Numbered from the stretch's first letter, positions 9,289-18,816 are shown. The stretch: DNA of 37,226 bases from Clostridiales bacterium (GCA_012521375.1 JAAYMO010000131.1:1-37226); one strand, 5' to 3'. The notes: generated by a model from the sequence alone, not told the origin. A program made the numbers and translations.

Positions 9289-10842
9289 TTAAATCAACTC
9301 TTTTATCATGTCTTTATAATCCATAACAGTAGATATACCAGATATTTCTCCAGCTTCTTTTGTTAGTGCTATTATATCAGTCCTGTCGATTTTATTTAAA
9401 GTGAATTTACGATTTAAAGCCATCAATTGTCGAAGACCAGTAGAAACCCTATTGATGTAAGAGAATAATCCCAAAGCTCCCGGTGAAAAACTATCAGCTT
9501 CTGAACCATATATATCCCTTACAAGTCTTATATCTCTATATATTTCTTCAATAGAACCTCCATATTTCTGAAGTTCTTTTGGTATCTGTCCCTGGTCAAT
9601 AAGTTCTCCAACTTTTTTACCTGCCATCGCTGCAGCCATAGCAGCCCTTCCTATAGCTATCATAGAGATATATGGTGCTCCTAAAGAAAGACCTTTAAAT
9701 ATCTGATCTTCCATAGCAAAGCCCCCTGCTACAGCTACTTTTGGAAGTTCATATCCTTTATTATTCATCTCATACAATATGTCATATAGTATGCTTTCCA
9801 TATAAACAATAGGTAATCCCCATTCATTCATCATCTTACATGGACTGTTGCCGCTTCCGCCTCCTGCAGCATCAAAGGTTACCAAGTCAATTCTGTTGTT
9901 TGATGCTATTTTCAGCACTCTTATCATATCTTTTGGGTCAAAGGCTGCCATCTTGAATAATATTCGCTTAACACCCAGGCTTCTCAATTCTCCGATCCTT
10001 TGAGTCAGTGTTTCTTCATCCCACATGGGAAGTTTGCCTATTCTTTGAAAATGAGGGCCTATTCCTTTTTTATGTTTTTCCTGAACTATAGGGTCTGAAG
10101 GATCAGGAATAACAAGATATCCTTTTTTCTGAAATTCCAAAGCATCCTCCAGATTATATACAAAGCCCATACCTTGTATACCCTTTGCTGCCTGACCGAA
10201 TTTCAATTCTACTGTAGTTGTTCCCAACTCACTTATTGCATAATCCAAAACATTTATATGCTCATCATCGTAATTTGCCTGAAGAACAATATCTCCATAG
10301 CCATGATTATACCTATTAAAACTGTCTAACATCTTTTTTAGCAAAGGAGATTTTGTCACCCTGTTGTTTTTCATTCCCAGCTCTTTATCTTTTACTACTG
10401 CATCCTCACCGATTACTACCATTATTCCTGCAAGAGCAGCTCCTGCATAGTAATCTGGCCAATTAAGCTTAGCAATAGCGGGAAGGATGAATGGTGCCTT
10501 TAATTTGATAGGATTATCAATTCCCACCATAGTGCTGATATCAACATTGGGAAAACTGGCTTTATATGTATCTGCTTCTATACCCTCTGCACCAAACACA
10601 CGACCATTGATGTTGAAATGAGATAAATCTATGGGATAATCTTTTTCCGAAGCAAATTGACTTTTATCAGCCCCGCTAGGATATAATGCTTCTTCTCCTC
10701 TGATTGCAGAATAACCTATTTCACAACTACCAATACAATCTGCAGTGCATACGGAACACATTCCCGAAAAGGGTGAAATCCTATCAGGTGTCCTCATCCT
10801 GGTATTGGTAATAGTAGTTCCTAAAGATGGACTAAACGACAT
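9289..10842 (-). CDS. FMN-binding glutamate synthase family protein
   Basis: GltB-like TIM barrel: VTFDAAGGGSGNSPCKMMNEWGLPIVYM, VAVAGGFAMEDQIFKGLSLGAPYISMIAIGRAAMAAAMAG; N-terminal CSVCTADCIGSCEIG. Confidence 0.9.
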   Translation of the reverse strand: MSFSPSLGTTITNTRMRTPDRISPFSGMCSVCTADCIGSCEIGYSAIRGEEALYPSGADKSQFASEKDYPIDLSHFNINGRVFGAEGIEADTYKASFPNVDISTMVGIDNPIKLKAPFILPAIAKLNWPDYYAGAALAGIMVVIGEDAVVKDKELGMKNNRVTKSPLLKKMLDSFNRYNHGYGDIVLQANYDDEHINVLDYAISELGTTTVELKFGQAAKGIQGMGFVYNLEDALEFQKKGYLVIPDPSDPIVQEKHKKGIGPHFQRIGKLPMWDEETLTQRIGELRSLGVKRILFKMAAFDPKDMIRVLKIASNNRIDLVTFDAAGGGSGNSPCKMMNEWGLPIVYMESILYDILYEMNNKGYELPKVAVAGGFAMEDQIFKGLSLGAPYISMIAIGRAAMAAAMAGKKVGELIDQGQIPKELQKYGGSIEEIYRDIRLVRDIYGSEADSFSPGALGLFSYINRVSTGLRQLMALNRKFTLNKIDRTDIIALTKEAGEISGISTVMDYKDMIKELI

Positions 10843-10950
10843 TAAAACCCCTCCTAATAATATTAATTTTAAAAAAGCACATGCATCTCTTTAAATTATA
10901 TGATTTCTTTTAATTTTATTCAATAAAATTTTTGAAGTTTTGATTATAAT

Positions 10951-11223
10951 TTAATCTTCGTCTTCTTCTTTTTCAATTTCTTTAATCCTTTTATTAACTT
11001 GTTCCAATTGGTTTTTTAAATACTCTGCAGCATTCTTTAGATACTCCATCTCACTCGTCATATAGTTATTGGCACCGCCTGGAAAATACCCTGTCACGAA
11101 TCTCCTGGATGGCATCATAGGATTACATCTACAAAAAGGATAAGGATTTGGGCCTCTCCATCCCATCATATTCCACCTTCTCATATCTACACCTCCTATT
11201 GTCAAGAGATGCATGTGTTCCAT
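10951..11223 (-). CDS. DUF5320-like small protein
   Basis: Gly/Pro/Met-rich N-terminus followed by coiled coil EYLKNAAEYLKNQLEQVNKRIKEIEKEEDED; adjacent to DUF134. Confidence 0.65.
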   Translation of the reverse strand: MEHMHLLTIGGVDMRRWNMMGWRGPNPYPFCRCNPMMPSRRFVTGYFPGGANNYMTSEMEYLKNAAEYLKNQLEQVNKRIKEIEKEEDED

Positions 11224-11225
11224 AA

Positions 11226-11564
11226 TTAACCCCTTCCGCCTCTATGTCTTCTACAATGCCTCATGCCGCCAGTGCTTTTCCTTACAAATTCATAATCTCC
11301 GCCTTTGATACAGATGGCTTTACCATTTATTAATGCATCTGCAATTTTATATCTTGCAGCGTTAAGTATTCTCTGAAAAGTACCTCTGGAGATATTCATA
11401 TTTTCTGCTGCATTTTCCTGTTCCAAAGCTTCATAATCAGAAAGCCTTATAGCTTCAACTTCATCAAAGGTCAGCACAACTTCTTGAAAATCCTCCCTTT
11501 GAGGATAAAAGTATTGATTTTCAGGCATAAACTCAATTCTTCTACATTTTCTAGGTCTAGGCAT
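11226..11564 (-). CDS. DUF134-family HTH protein
   Basis: MPRPRKCRRIEFMPENQYFYPQ...LTFDEVEAIRLSDYEALEQENAAENMNISRGTFQRILNAARYKIADALINGKAICIKGG. Confidence 0.95.
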   Translation of the reverse strand: MPRPRKCRRIEFMPENQYFYPQREDFQEVVLTFDEVEAIRLSDYEALEQENAAENMNISRGTFQRILNAARYKIADALINGKAICIKGGDYEFVRKSTGGMRHCRRHRGGRG

Positions 11565-11584
11565 TTTATCACCTCAAATTGTTT

Positions 11585-11598
11585 TGTGCATATGCACA
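11585..11598. promoter_or_regulatory. Perfect 14-bp palindrome upstream of DUF134 gene (candidate operator)
   Basis: TGTGCATATGCACA, self-complementary, about 20 bp upstream of the start codon. Confidence 0.55.
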
Positions 11599-11672
11599 TT
11601 ATTATAATACATCTTATTTTTAGTTATGTCAATACTATAAAAAATTTTCAATAACTAAAAGCACTTTTATTA

Positions 11673-11931
11673 TGAAACCACTAAAAACACTGATTCTATA
11701 TAGTTCTTAGTTACTATAGTAAAATAGAATAATCATATGTGCAGTTCACTTGCTCATATGATTATTCTTGAGTCACTGTAGTTTCTTAGATACGGTGAAA
11801 TCAATAGTGCAGGAGAACGCTATTGTAACTGCATATTAGATATGTGCTGAAGATATGTTGTGAGCTTTGTTAGCAGTTCTTAGCGAAGAACGAACAAAAA
11901 AACCGTGTTTTTAGTGTTTTCAGTGGTTTCA
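11673..11931. mobile_element. MITE-like non-coding element R2 with terminal inverted repeats
   Basis: TGAAACCACTAAAAACACT (11673-11691) versus AGTGTTTTCAGTGGTTTCA (11913-11931), 18/19 inverted match; internal perfect 14-bp palindrome AGAATAATCATATG...CATATGATTATTCT (11726-11768); no ORF. Confidence 0.55.
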
Positions 11932-11989
11932 AAAAAGCACCCAAAAGGAATACCCTAGTTTCTGAGCTCAGATTTCCGAGTTCTGAGCT

Positions 11990-12673
11990 CTATTTAATGA
12001 ACATCATTATGATTATGGGTAAAAATATGCCTGGAATCATGTTGCCTACCCTGACCTTCTTTATATCCAATATTGCTAAAGCTAGTCCAATAAGCAGGAC
12101 TCCCCCTACAGCTGTCATCTCCTTTACTACTACATCACCTAAGTATGGCGCCACCGCCGATGCTGCCAATACCAAGCTGCCTTGATATAACAAAACCGGT
12201 ACGGCAGCCAGTGCCACACCGAAGCCCATAGCAGCTGAAAATATTACAGCAGAAACAGTGTCCATGACGGTTTTGGCAAAAAGCACTTGGTGATTTCCCG
12301 TCAGGCCGCTTTGTAGAGAGCCCATTATAGCCATAGAACCTACACAAAACAATAAACTGGCTGTCACAAAGCCTTCGGAAAACCTGCCTTTTGCTCCTTT
12401 AAATTTTGACTGCAAAGAATTGCCCAAATTCTCCAATCTTTTTTCTATATCTATTAGTTCACCTATAAGAGTTCCAAGCACTAAGCTTAATATGAGCACT
12501 ATTATCTCCTGAGACTGAATAAAAAATACGATTCCCAAGCCAAAAGTAAAAAGCCCCAGAGCATACATTATAGAATCACCGAATCTCTTAGGCAAACCCT
12601 TTTTCATAAAAATACCTATAATTCCACCTGCAAATACTCCCAATGCATTTACAATAGCCCCTAATAATATCAT
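11990..12673 (-). CDS. DUF554 membrane protein
   Basis: MILLGAIVNALGVFAGGIIGIFMKKGLPKRFGDSIMYALGLFTFGLGI...ATLIGELIDIEKRLENLG; multi-TM. Confidence 0.9.
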   Translation of the reverse strand: MILLGAIVNALGVFAGGIIGIFMKKGLPKRFGDSIMYALGLFTFGLGIVFFIQSQEIIVLILSLVLGTLIGELIDIEKRLENLGNSLQSKFKGAKGRFSEGFVTASLLFCVGSMAIMGSLQSGLTGNHQVLFAKTVMDTVSAVIFSAAMGFGVALAAVPVLLYQGSLVLAASAVAPYLGDVVVKEMTAVGGVLLIGLALAILDIKKVRVGNMIPGIFLPIIIMMFIK

Positions 12674-13563
12674 TCTTTTTCCCCCTTTTTACTACCTATT
12701 TTCATCTCTCTAGCATAGTAAAACAAGTATTCCTGAGCAAACCCTGCCAATGAGCCAAACTTCTCTTTGGCAAAAAGTCTAATATCTTTAACAGATACAT
12801 CATCATGCAAATAAAAATGCTCTGTTATTCTCTTTATCCACACATCTACAGGATATGTGCCGTATTTCTCCATAGAAAAAAGCATTATACAATCTGCAAC
12901 CTTTAAACCTACTCCCGGAATCTTCATCAGCTCTTTCCTAGCCTCTTCTTCATCAAGGGTCTTTATATATTCCAGGTCTATAATGCCCTCTGACACCATT
13001 TTTACTGCTTCAAAAATATATTTGCACCTAAAGCCAGCCTTACATTCTTTTATATCTTCCAATTCTGCCTGTGCCAATTCTTGAACACTAGGAAAAGAAT
13101 AATATGTTTTCCCATTATATTCAATAGGCTTGCCGTACATCTGAGACAACAATCCTATGCTTCTGGCTATCATGGGAATCCTATTGTTTGCCGATATTAT
13201 AAAAGATAGCAAGGTCTCCCATGGATCCTGTTTCAGTATCCTAATGCCGCTTCCATATTCTATGGCAGTTCTCATAACCCTATCCTTTGATAGTTCTCTT
13301 TTAATCTCTCCATAATCTCTTCCTAGATCAAAATACTCAAACCAAATATCATAAAACTCTTGAATATTTGTATTTAGTATCTGTACTTCCTTTTTCTCCT
13401 CCCAGGACTTTACATTTATTACCTTTCCAAAGGCAACTCCCGTATAGCTGCCATCGGATTCTCTAGCCCATCTAAAGCACTGCCCGCATTCAAATATGTG
13501 CATTGCATTAAAATTATCGATATTTTTTAATATTAAACCATTATCTATAACCTTAATCTCCAT
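12670..13563 (-). CDS. OGG1/AlkA-type 8-oxoguanine DNA glycosylase
   Basis: FECGQCFRWARESDGSYTGVAFGKVI; HhH-GPD MKIPGVGLKVADCIMLFSMEKYGTYPVDVWIKRI. Confidence 0.95.
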   Translation of the reverse strand: MEIKVIDNGLILKNIDNFNAMHIFECGQCFRWARESDGSYTGVAFGKVINVKSWEEKKEVQILNTNIQEFYDIWFEYFDLGRDYGEIKRELSKDRVMRTAIEYGSGIRILKQDPWETLLSFIISANNRIPMIARSIGLLSQMYGKPIEYNGKTYYSFPSVQELAQAELEDIKECKAGFRCKYIFEAVKMVSEGIIDLEYIKTLDEEEARKELMKIPGVGLKVADCIMLFSMEKYGTYPVDVWIKRITEHFYLHDDVSVKDIRLFAKEKFGSLAGFAQEYLFYYAREMKIGSKKGEKE

Positions 13564-13593
13564 ATCAATACCTCTAGTCTGTTACTTTATCTC

Positions 13594-14430
13594 TTATGCA
13601 TCTCCGATATATAATCCTTTATCAGAAATCACCAATCCGACAGTGAAAATATTTATAGCTATAACATTTAAGCCTGTGGCATATTCCAGCTTTTCTTTAA
13701 CCAATGCTTGTATATCCTTCATCATCAGGTCTAATCTTTTCACAAGCCTCAGAGAAACCTCCACATCTATAATCACGCCTTCTGGCCTACTATCTATTCT
13801 TACTTTGTTTACTTTATTTACTCCATCTGATTTTAGTGCAGTAATCTCAACAAACTGTATCAGTGCATTTCTAGATATCTCATATTTACCCAAATAGCTG
13901 AAAGTAGGTCTTATTATTGTTTTTTCAGCTATATCATCACTTCTCTCTTTTTTTCTAAATATTTTCAATGAATCTATAAAATATCCGGAAAAATCTTTCT
14001 TTATCTCTACAGTAGGTACGGGAATTACATGTTTACCCTCTTTTTTTCTTGATTTTACAGCGGTTTTTATTTCTCCATAAGTAGATATATCATTGATGTA
14101 TATTATCTCACAGGGTTTGGGAATCTCCAAAGCCTTTGTAATCAGCTCCACCATTTTTTCCGATGTGCCCAAAACAAGTATTTTTTTCGGAGATAGTTCT
14201 TTTATGGCAGTCTTAACCTCTTCCCTATGTTTATCATCCTTAAATAAAGCTCTGCGGACTGCAGCCAGCTTGGTCTTCTCCTTCTTGGCTGAGCTTCCAC
14301 TTATAACCCTGGTGCCCCCAATCAAAAGACCATCATCTATTATATACTCAATATCTCTATCCTTAGCTACCATAAAAGCTTTGTAGCTTTTTCCCGTACC
14401 ACTTTGACCTACGAGGGCATATATTTCCAC
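13594..14430 (-). CDS. P-loop domain fused to Asp23/Gls24 (DUF322)-like C-terminus
   Basis: Walker A LVGQSGTGKS at N-terminus; C-terminal YEISRNALIQFVEITALKSDGVNKV...VIDVEVSLRLVKRLDLMMKDIQALVKEKLEYATGLNVIAINIFTVGL. Confidence 0.75.
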   Translation of the reverse strand: MEIYALVGQSGTGKSYKAFMVAKDRDIEYIIDDGLLIGGTRVISGSSAKKEKTKLAAVRRALFKDDKHREEVKTAIKELSPKKILVLGTSEKMVELITKALEIPKPCEIIYINDISTYGEIKTAVKSRKKEGKHVIPVPTVEIKKDFSGYFIDSLKIFRKKERSDDIAEKTIIRPTFSYLGKYEISRNALIQFVEITALKSDGVNKVNKVRIDSRPEGVIIDVEVSLRLVKRLDLMMKDIQALVKEKLEYATGLNVIAINIFTVGLVISDKGLYIGDA

Positions 14431-14717
14431 TAGATACTTCTCCTTTCGATAAATGAGATATATTGCAAACTAAATAGGCAATGGGGACAACCGAATGCCC
14501 CCATATGTAATGTAACTATTATTTTATCATATATATTTATTTTTGAAATATATTAATTATCTTTTTCCATGAAATGTCTATCAGTATTGTTATGATCAAT
14601 TAGTTAGTGCTCTGATTACAGGTGGTTGAATTCTTGGTACCAGAAATATATACCAATAAACTGCTACATTTTTAGGTGCCGACATATGCTTGCAAATTTG
14701 GTGGCTACATATATGGC

Positions 14718-14759
14718 AAAAACTCTTGACATAGTATTGATACTATGTCAAGAGTTTTT
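14718..14759 (-). terminator. Very long perfect hairpin downstream of rex
   Basis: AAAAACTCTTGACATAGTAT-TG-ATACTATGTCAAGAGTTTTT, 20-bp perfect arms. Confidence 0.8.
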
Positions 14760-14790
14760 CAATTTTCCATTAATAAATGCTTAATAAATG

Positions 14791-15447
14791 CTATAACTTC
14801 TTTGCCTTTAGAACTTCTTCTTTTTCTTTAAGTAGATAGGATATGGTAAATAGGCTTTCACTTAAATGAACATTTTCAACTATGATATCATCAGATACAG
14901 TTATATCAGAGGGCGCAAAATTCCAAATAGCTTTTATTCCTGCTCTTGCTAAAGTTTCTGCTACTTTCTGACACTGGTTCTTGGGTGTACATATTATTCC
15001 TATCTCTATATCATTATCCCTTACAAAGCTCTCTAGCTCTTCCACATCGTATACTTTGATATCATTTATTCTTAGCCCAATCAGCTTAGGATTAATATCA
15101 AACAAAGCTTCAGGTATAAAACCGCTTTTGGCGAAGAAAGTATAATTAGCTATAGCTTGACCTAGATTTCCAGCTCCTACAATTACAGTTTTATAAACCT
15201 TATCAAGACCCAATATACTGCCAATATTTTGATGCAGATCATCTACATTATAGCCGTAGCCCTGCTGACCAAATCCACCAAAGCAATTTAAGTCCTGTCT
15301 AATCTGAGAAGCGGTAAACCCCGTAATCCTACTTAGCTCTTGAGAAGATACTCTCTTAACATCGTTTTTCTTTAATTCCCCAAGATACCTGTAGTATTTT
15401 GGTAATCTCCTGACTACAGCCATAGATATACTGCTAAATCTTTCCAC
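14791..15447 (-). CDS. rex: Redox-sensing transcriptional repressor Rex
   Basis: AVVRRLPKYYRYLGELKKNDVKRVSSQELSRITGFTASQIRQDLNCFGGFGQQGYGYNV; Rossmann VIVGAGNLGQAIANY. Confidence 0.98.
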   Translation of the reverse strand: MERFSSISMAVVRRLPKYYRYLGELKKNDVKRVSSQELSRITGFTASQIRQDLNCFGGFGQQGYGYNVDDLHQNIGSILGLDKVYKTVIVGAGNLGQAIANYTFFAKSGFIPEALFDINPKLIGLRINDIKVYDVEELESFVRDNDIEIGIICTPKNQCQKVAETLARAGIKAIWNFAPSDITVSDDIIVENVHLSESLFTISYLLKEKEEVLKAKKL

Positions 15448-15716
15448 AATATCAACTCCTATTCAAAGGTATATAAACGATAAACTTATATTAACACGTT
15501 GCTATAACACGTTATTTTATTATATAGTATATTGTTAATATTTTATTATAAGTTTTTTTAAAAGTCAATTATTAGCATTAAAATATTTTGTAATCAAAAT
15601 ATTTTCCTTTCTATACATTACTTATTCTTTCTATTTCTACCTGTTAATATTTATATATTTCTGTTTTTCTGATAAAATTAACTATAGTATTTACAAGAGC
15701 CTTATGGGAGGTAAAA

Positions 15717-17627
15717 ATGATTATTCTATCGGCAAAAGAAATTCAAAAATCCTATGGCGCAGATGTAATCATAAAAGATGTATCCTTCTCTTTGCAGGAA
15801 AAAGATAAGGTAGGCATCATAGGTATCAATGGAGCTGGTAAGTCCACTTTATTTAAGATAATAGCAGGAATAGAAGATAAAGACAAGGGTCAATTATATA
15901 TTGGTAGGAATACAAGCATAGGATATATGCCCCAATTTCTTGAATTTAGTCAAGATAGAACTTTGTGGGATGAAATGTTAAGAGTTTTTAACAATTTTAT
16001 AGAAATAGAAAAAAAGATGAAACAACTGGAAAAAGAAATGAGTAGCTTAAACCCGGAAAAAGAAACAGACAGAATGAATTCCCTCATGATGACCTATTCC
16101 AAACTGCAACAGGAATATGAAAGCAATGAAGGCTTCGCTTATGAAAGTAAAATCCGCGGCGTATTAAAAGGACTCGGATTTTCTCCTCAGGATTATAATA
16201 AAAAGATTTCTCTATTTAGTGGAGGTCAGAAGACAAGAGTTGCTCTAGCCAAGGTATTATTAGAAAAAAGTGATTTACTGCTTTTGGATGAGCCAACAAA
16301 TTATCTGGATATTGAATCAGTAGAATGGCTGGAAGGCTTCCTTAAAGATTATAAAGGTGCCTTGATGATCATATCCCACGATAGATATTTATTAGATGCA
16401 GTCACCAATAGAACCTTTGAAATAGAAAACGGAAAACTCACTGAGTATGAGGGCAATTATACTTACTATACCGCTAAGAAAAAAGAACTTAGAGAACAGC
16501 AAATGAAAGAGTATGAAAACCAACAGATGGAAATCGAGAGGCAAAAGGCTATAATAGCCAGATATAGACAATATAATAGAGAAAAGAGTATAAGGCAGGC
16601 TGAAAGCAGAGAAAAAATGCTTGAAAAAATGGAAGTAATCGAAAAGCCTGAAGCTTTGCCGAAGAAAACATATTTTAAATTTGAACCAAAATTTAGAAGC
16701 GGTAAAGATGTTCTTAAGCTATATAATATTTCTAAGTCTTTTGATAGGCCTTTATTTAGAAAACTAAGCTTTGAAGTAAAAAGAGGGGACAAAATAGCCT
16801 TGTTAGGATCTAACGGCATAGGCAAAACCACATTGCTTAAAATCATAGCAGGAAAGCTTAAACCTGATGAGGGAAACATAGTATATGGAACATCAGTATT
16901 TCCTGCCTATTATGAGCAGGAACAAGAAAGTTTGGATATGAACAAAATGGTAATAGATGAGGTTTGGGATGCTTATCCAGAACTAAATCAAACTGCTGTT
17001 AGAAATGCACTGGCAGCCTTTTTGTTTCAGGGAGAAGATGTTTTTAAGGAAACATCTGTTTTGAGCGGAGGAGAAAAGAGCAGAATATCTCTTTTAAAAC
17101 TTATGCTTTCAAAATCCAACTTTCTTCTCCTTGACGAACCTACAAATCATCTTGACATGGCATCAAAAGAAGTGTTGGAAGAAGCTTTATCTACCTATAC
17201 AGGTACAGTTCTATTCGTTTCTCACGATAGATATTTTATCAATAAAGTGGCAAATAAAGTAATAGAGCTTACTGCTGAAGGAGTTAAAGTGTATCATGGG
17301 GGTTATGATTATTATCTTAAAAAAAGAGATTTATTTAATAGCTCATCAGCAGATAACAAAGGAAAGACTGAAGATGTTGACAGTATGAAAAATGAATGGT
17401 TAAAGCAAAAAGAAGAAAAGGCAAGAGTAAGAAAACAACAAAAAAGATTGGAAACCATTGAAAAAGAAATTGAAGAGGCAGAAGAAAGAATAAAAGAAAT
17501 TGATGTTCTAATGGAACAACCAGATATATACACAGACCATATAAAATGTAGTGAATTAAATCAAGAGAGAGAAGCATTACAAGATAAGATAGATGACTTG
17601 TTTGAAGAATGGGCCTCCCTGCAATAG
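15717..17627 (+). CDS. ABC-F family ATPase
   Basis: Two ABC domains (GINGAGKST / GSNGIGKTT; LSGGQKTR-like FSGGQKTRVALAK / LSGGEKSRISLLK), linker and C-terminal coiled coil, no TM. Confidence 0.97.
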   Translation: MIILSAKEIQKSYGADVIIKDVSFSLQEKDKVGIIGINGAGKSTLFKIIAGIEDKDKGQLYIGRNTSIGYMPQFLEFSQDRTLWDEMLRVFNNFIEIEKKMKQLEKEMSSLNPEKETDRMNSLMMTYSKLQQEYESNEGFAYESKIRGVLKGLGFSPQDYNKKISLFSGGQKTRVALAKVLLEKSDLLLLDEPTNYLDIESVEWLEGFLKDYKGALMIISHDRYLLDAVTNRTFEIENGKLTEYEGNYTYYTAKKKELREQQMKEYENQQMEIERQKAIIARYRQYNREKSIRQAESREKMLEKMEVIEKPEALPKKTYFKFEPKFRSGKDVLKLYNISKSFDRPLFRKLSFEVKRGDKIALLGSNGIGKTTLLKIIAGKLKPDEGNIVYGTSVFPAYYEQEQESLDMNKMVIDEVWDAYPELNQTAVRNALAAFLFQGEDVFKETSVLSGGEKSRISLLKLMLSKSNFLLLDEPTNHLDMASKEVLEEALSTYTGTVLFVSHDRYFINKVANKVIELTAEGVKVYHGGYDYYLKKRDLFNSSSADNKGKTEDVDSMKNEWLKQKEEKARVRKQQKRLETIEKEIEEAEERIKEIDVLMEQPDIYTDHIKCSELNQEREALQDKIDDLFEEWASLQ

Positions 17628-17633
17628 GAGGCC
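17612..17633 (+). terminator. Hairpin overlapping the ABC-F stop codon in the convergent junction
   Basis: GGCCTCC-CTGCAATA-GGAGGCC then TATTTCTT. Confidence 0.6.
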
Positions 17634-17652
17634 TATTTCTTCATCTTTCCCT

Positions 17653-18648
17653 CTATAAATTATCTATCACTGCCTTTGTCATATCCATAGTAGAATAAGA
17701 ACCGCCTAAATCTCTAGTTACATATTTACCTTCTTTAATAACATGTCTTACACTATTATAAATTCTGTCTGCTGCTTCTTTTTCTCCTATATGCTCAAGA
17801 AGCATTACTCCACATAGTATTGCAGCTGTGGGATTTGCTATGCCTTGACCTGCTATATCGGGAGCGGTTCCATGGGTAGGTTCAAATACAGCTGCTTCCA
17901 CTCCTATATTCACTCCCGGTACCAGTCCAAGACCTCCTACCAATCCTGCACACATCTCAGCCAACAAATCACCATAAAGATTAGGCAATACTATTACATC
18001 AAATTTTTCGGGATTCATCACCATTTTCATAAAGAGGCTTTCCATAATCACTTCCTCATATTCTATATCCGGATATTTGCTTGCTATATTTTTCACGCTT
18101 GATAAGAAAAGCCCATCGCTTAGCTTCATTATATTTGCTTTATGGCCGCAAGTAACTTTTTTTCTATTTTCCTTTAAAGCATAATTAAATGCCATAGAGG
18201 CTATTCTTTCGGACGCATCTCTTGTTATTATCTTTATGGATTCGGCTGCATCTTTACCTACCATGTGTTCTACACCCATATATAAATCCTCTGTATTTTC
18301 CCTAAATATAATCAAATCTATATCTTTGTATTTTGTATTTGCTCCTTCTATGGTTTTAATAGGCCTTATATTGGCATACAGATTCAGTCTTTGTCTCAAA
18401 CTTACATTGGCACTCCTGAAACCTTTTCCAACCTCTGTGGTACTAGGTCCTTTCAAAGCAATTCTGTTAGTCTTTATGGAACTGATAGTATCTTCAGGTA
18501 AAGGATTATTGTGTTTTGCCATAGCACTTTGCCCTATCGGCTTCTCATCCCATGAAATTTTAACTCCTGCCGCCTCAATTACTGTAGTTGCAGCCTTTAT
18601 GACCTCCGGACCAATGCCGTCACCGGGTATCAAAGTAGCCTTATACAT
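17653..18648 (-). CDS. Isocitrate/isopropylmalate dehydrogenase family protein
   Basis: MYKATLIPGDGIGPEVIKAATTVIEAAG...NLYGDLLAEMCAGLVGGLGLVPG...EPTHGTAPDIAGQGIANPTAAI. Confidence 0.95.
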   Translation of the reverse strand: MYKATLIPGDGIGPEVIKAATTVIEAAGVKISWDEKPIGQSAMAKHNNPLPEDTISSIKTNRIALKGPSTTEVGKGFRSANVSLRQRLNLYANIRPIKTIEGANTKYKDIDLIIFRENTEDLYMGVEHMVGKDAAESIKIITRDASERIASMAFNYALKENRKKVTCGHKANIMKLSDGLFLSSVKNIASKYPDIEYEEVIMESLFMKMVMNPEKFDVIVLPNLYGDLLAEMCAGLVGGLGLVPGVNIGVEAAVFEPTHGTAPDIAGQGIANPTAAILCGVMLLEHIGEKEAADRIYNSVRHVIKEGKYVTRDLGGSYSTMDMTKAVIDNL

Positions 18649-18688
18649 AGAATAACCTCCTGTAAATTAATTTGAAATTTTGCATACA

Positions 18689-18717
18689 ATTATACAAATT
18701 GCAATGACATTTGTCAA
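18689..18717 (-). promoter_or_regulatory. Consensus sigma-A promoter of the dehydrogenase gene
   Basis: TTGACA - 17 nt - TATAAT on the minus strand. Confidence 0.8.
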
Positions 18718-18767
18718 TAAAAATGTTAATATTTATACATATTGCATGATAAATTGCAAAAGAAAAT

Positions 18768-18816
18768 AAAAAAGCTGCAACACTTTCATCGCTGATTATA
18801 TTTGCGTGCAGCTTTT
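18768..18816 (-). terminator. Terminator of the radical SAM gene
   Basis: Minus strand AAAAGCTGCA...TGCAGCTTTTTTATTTTC. Confidence 0.7.

Noticed and set aside
14461-14717. Additional repeat/RNA in the 250-nt rex intergenic region
   Set aside because: Only short inverted repeats (TTGGTA...TACCAA; GGGG...CCCC) seen; not enough to define an element.
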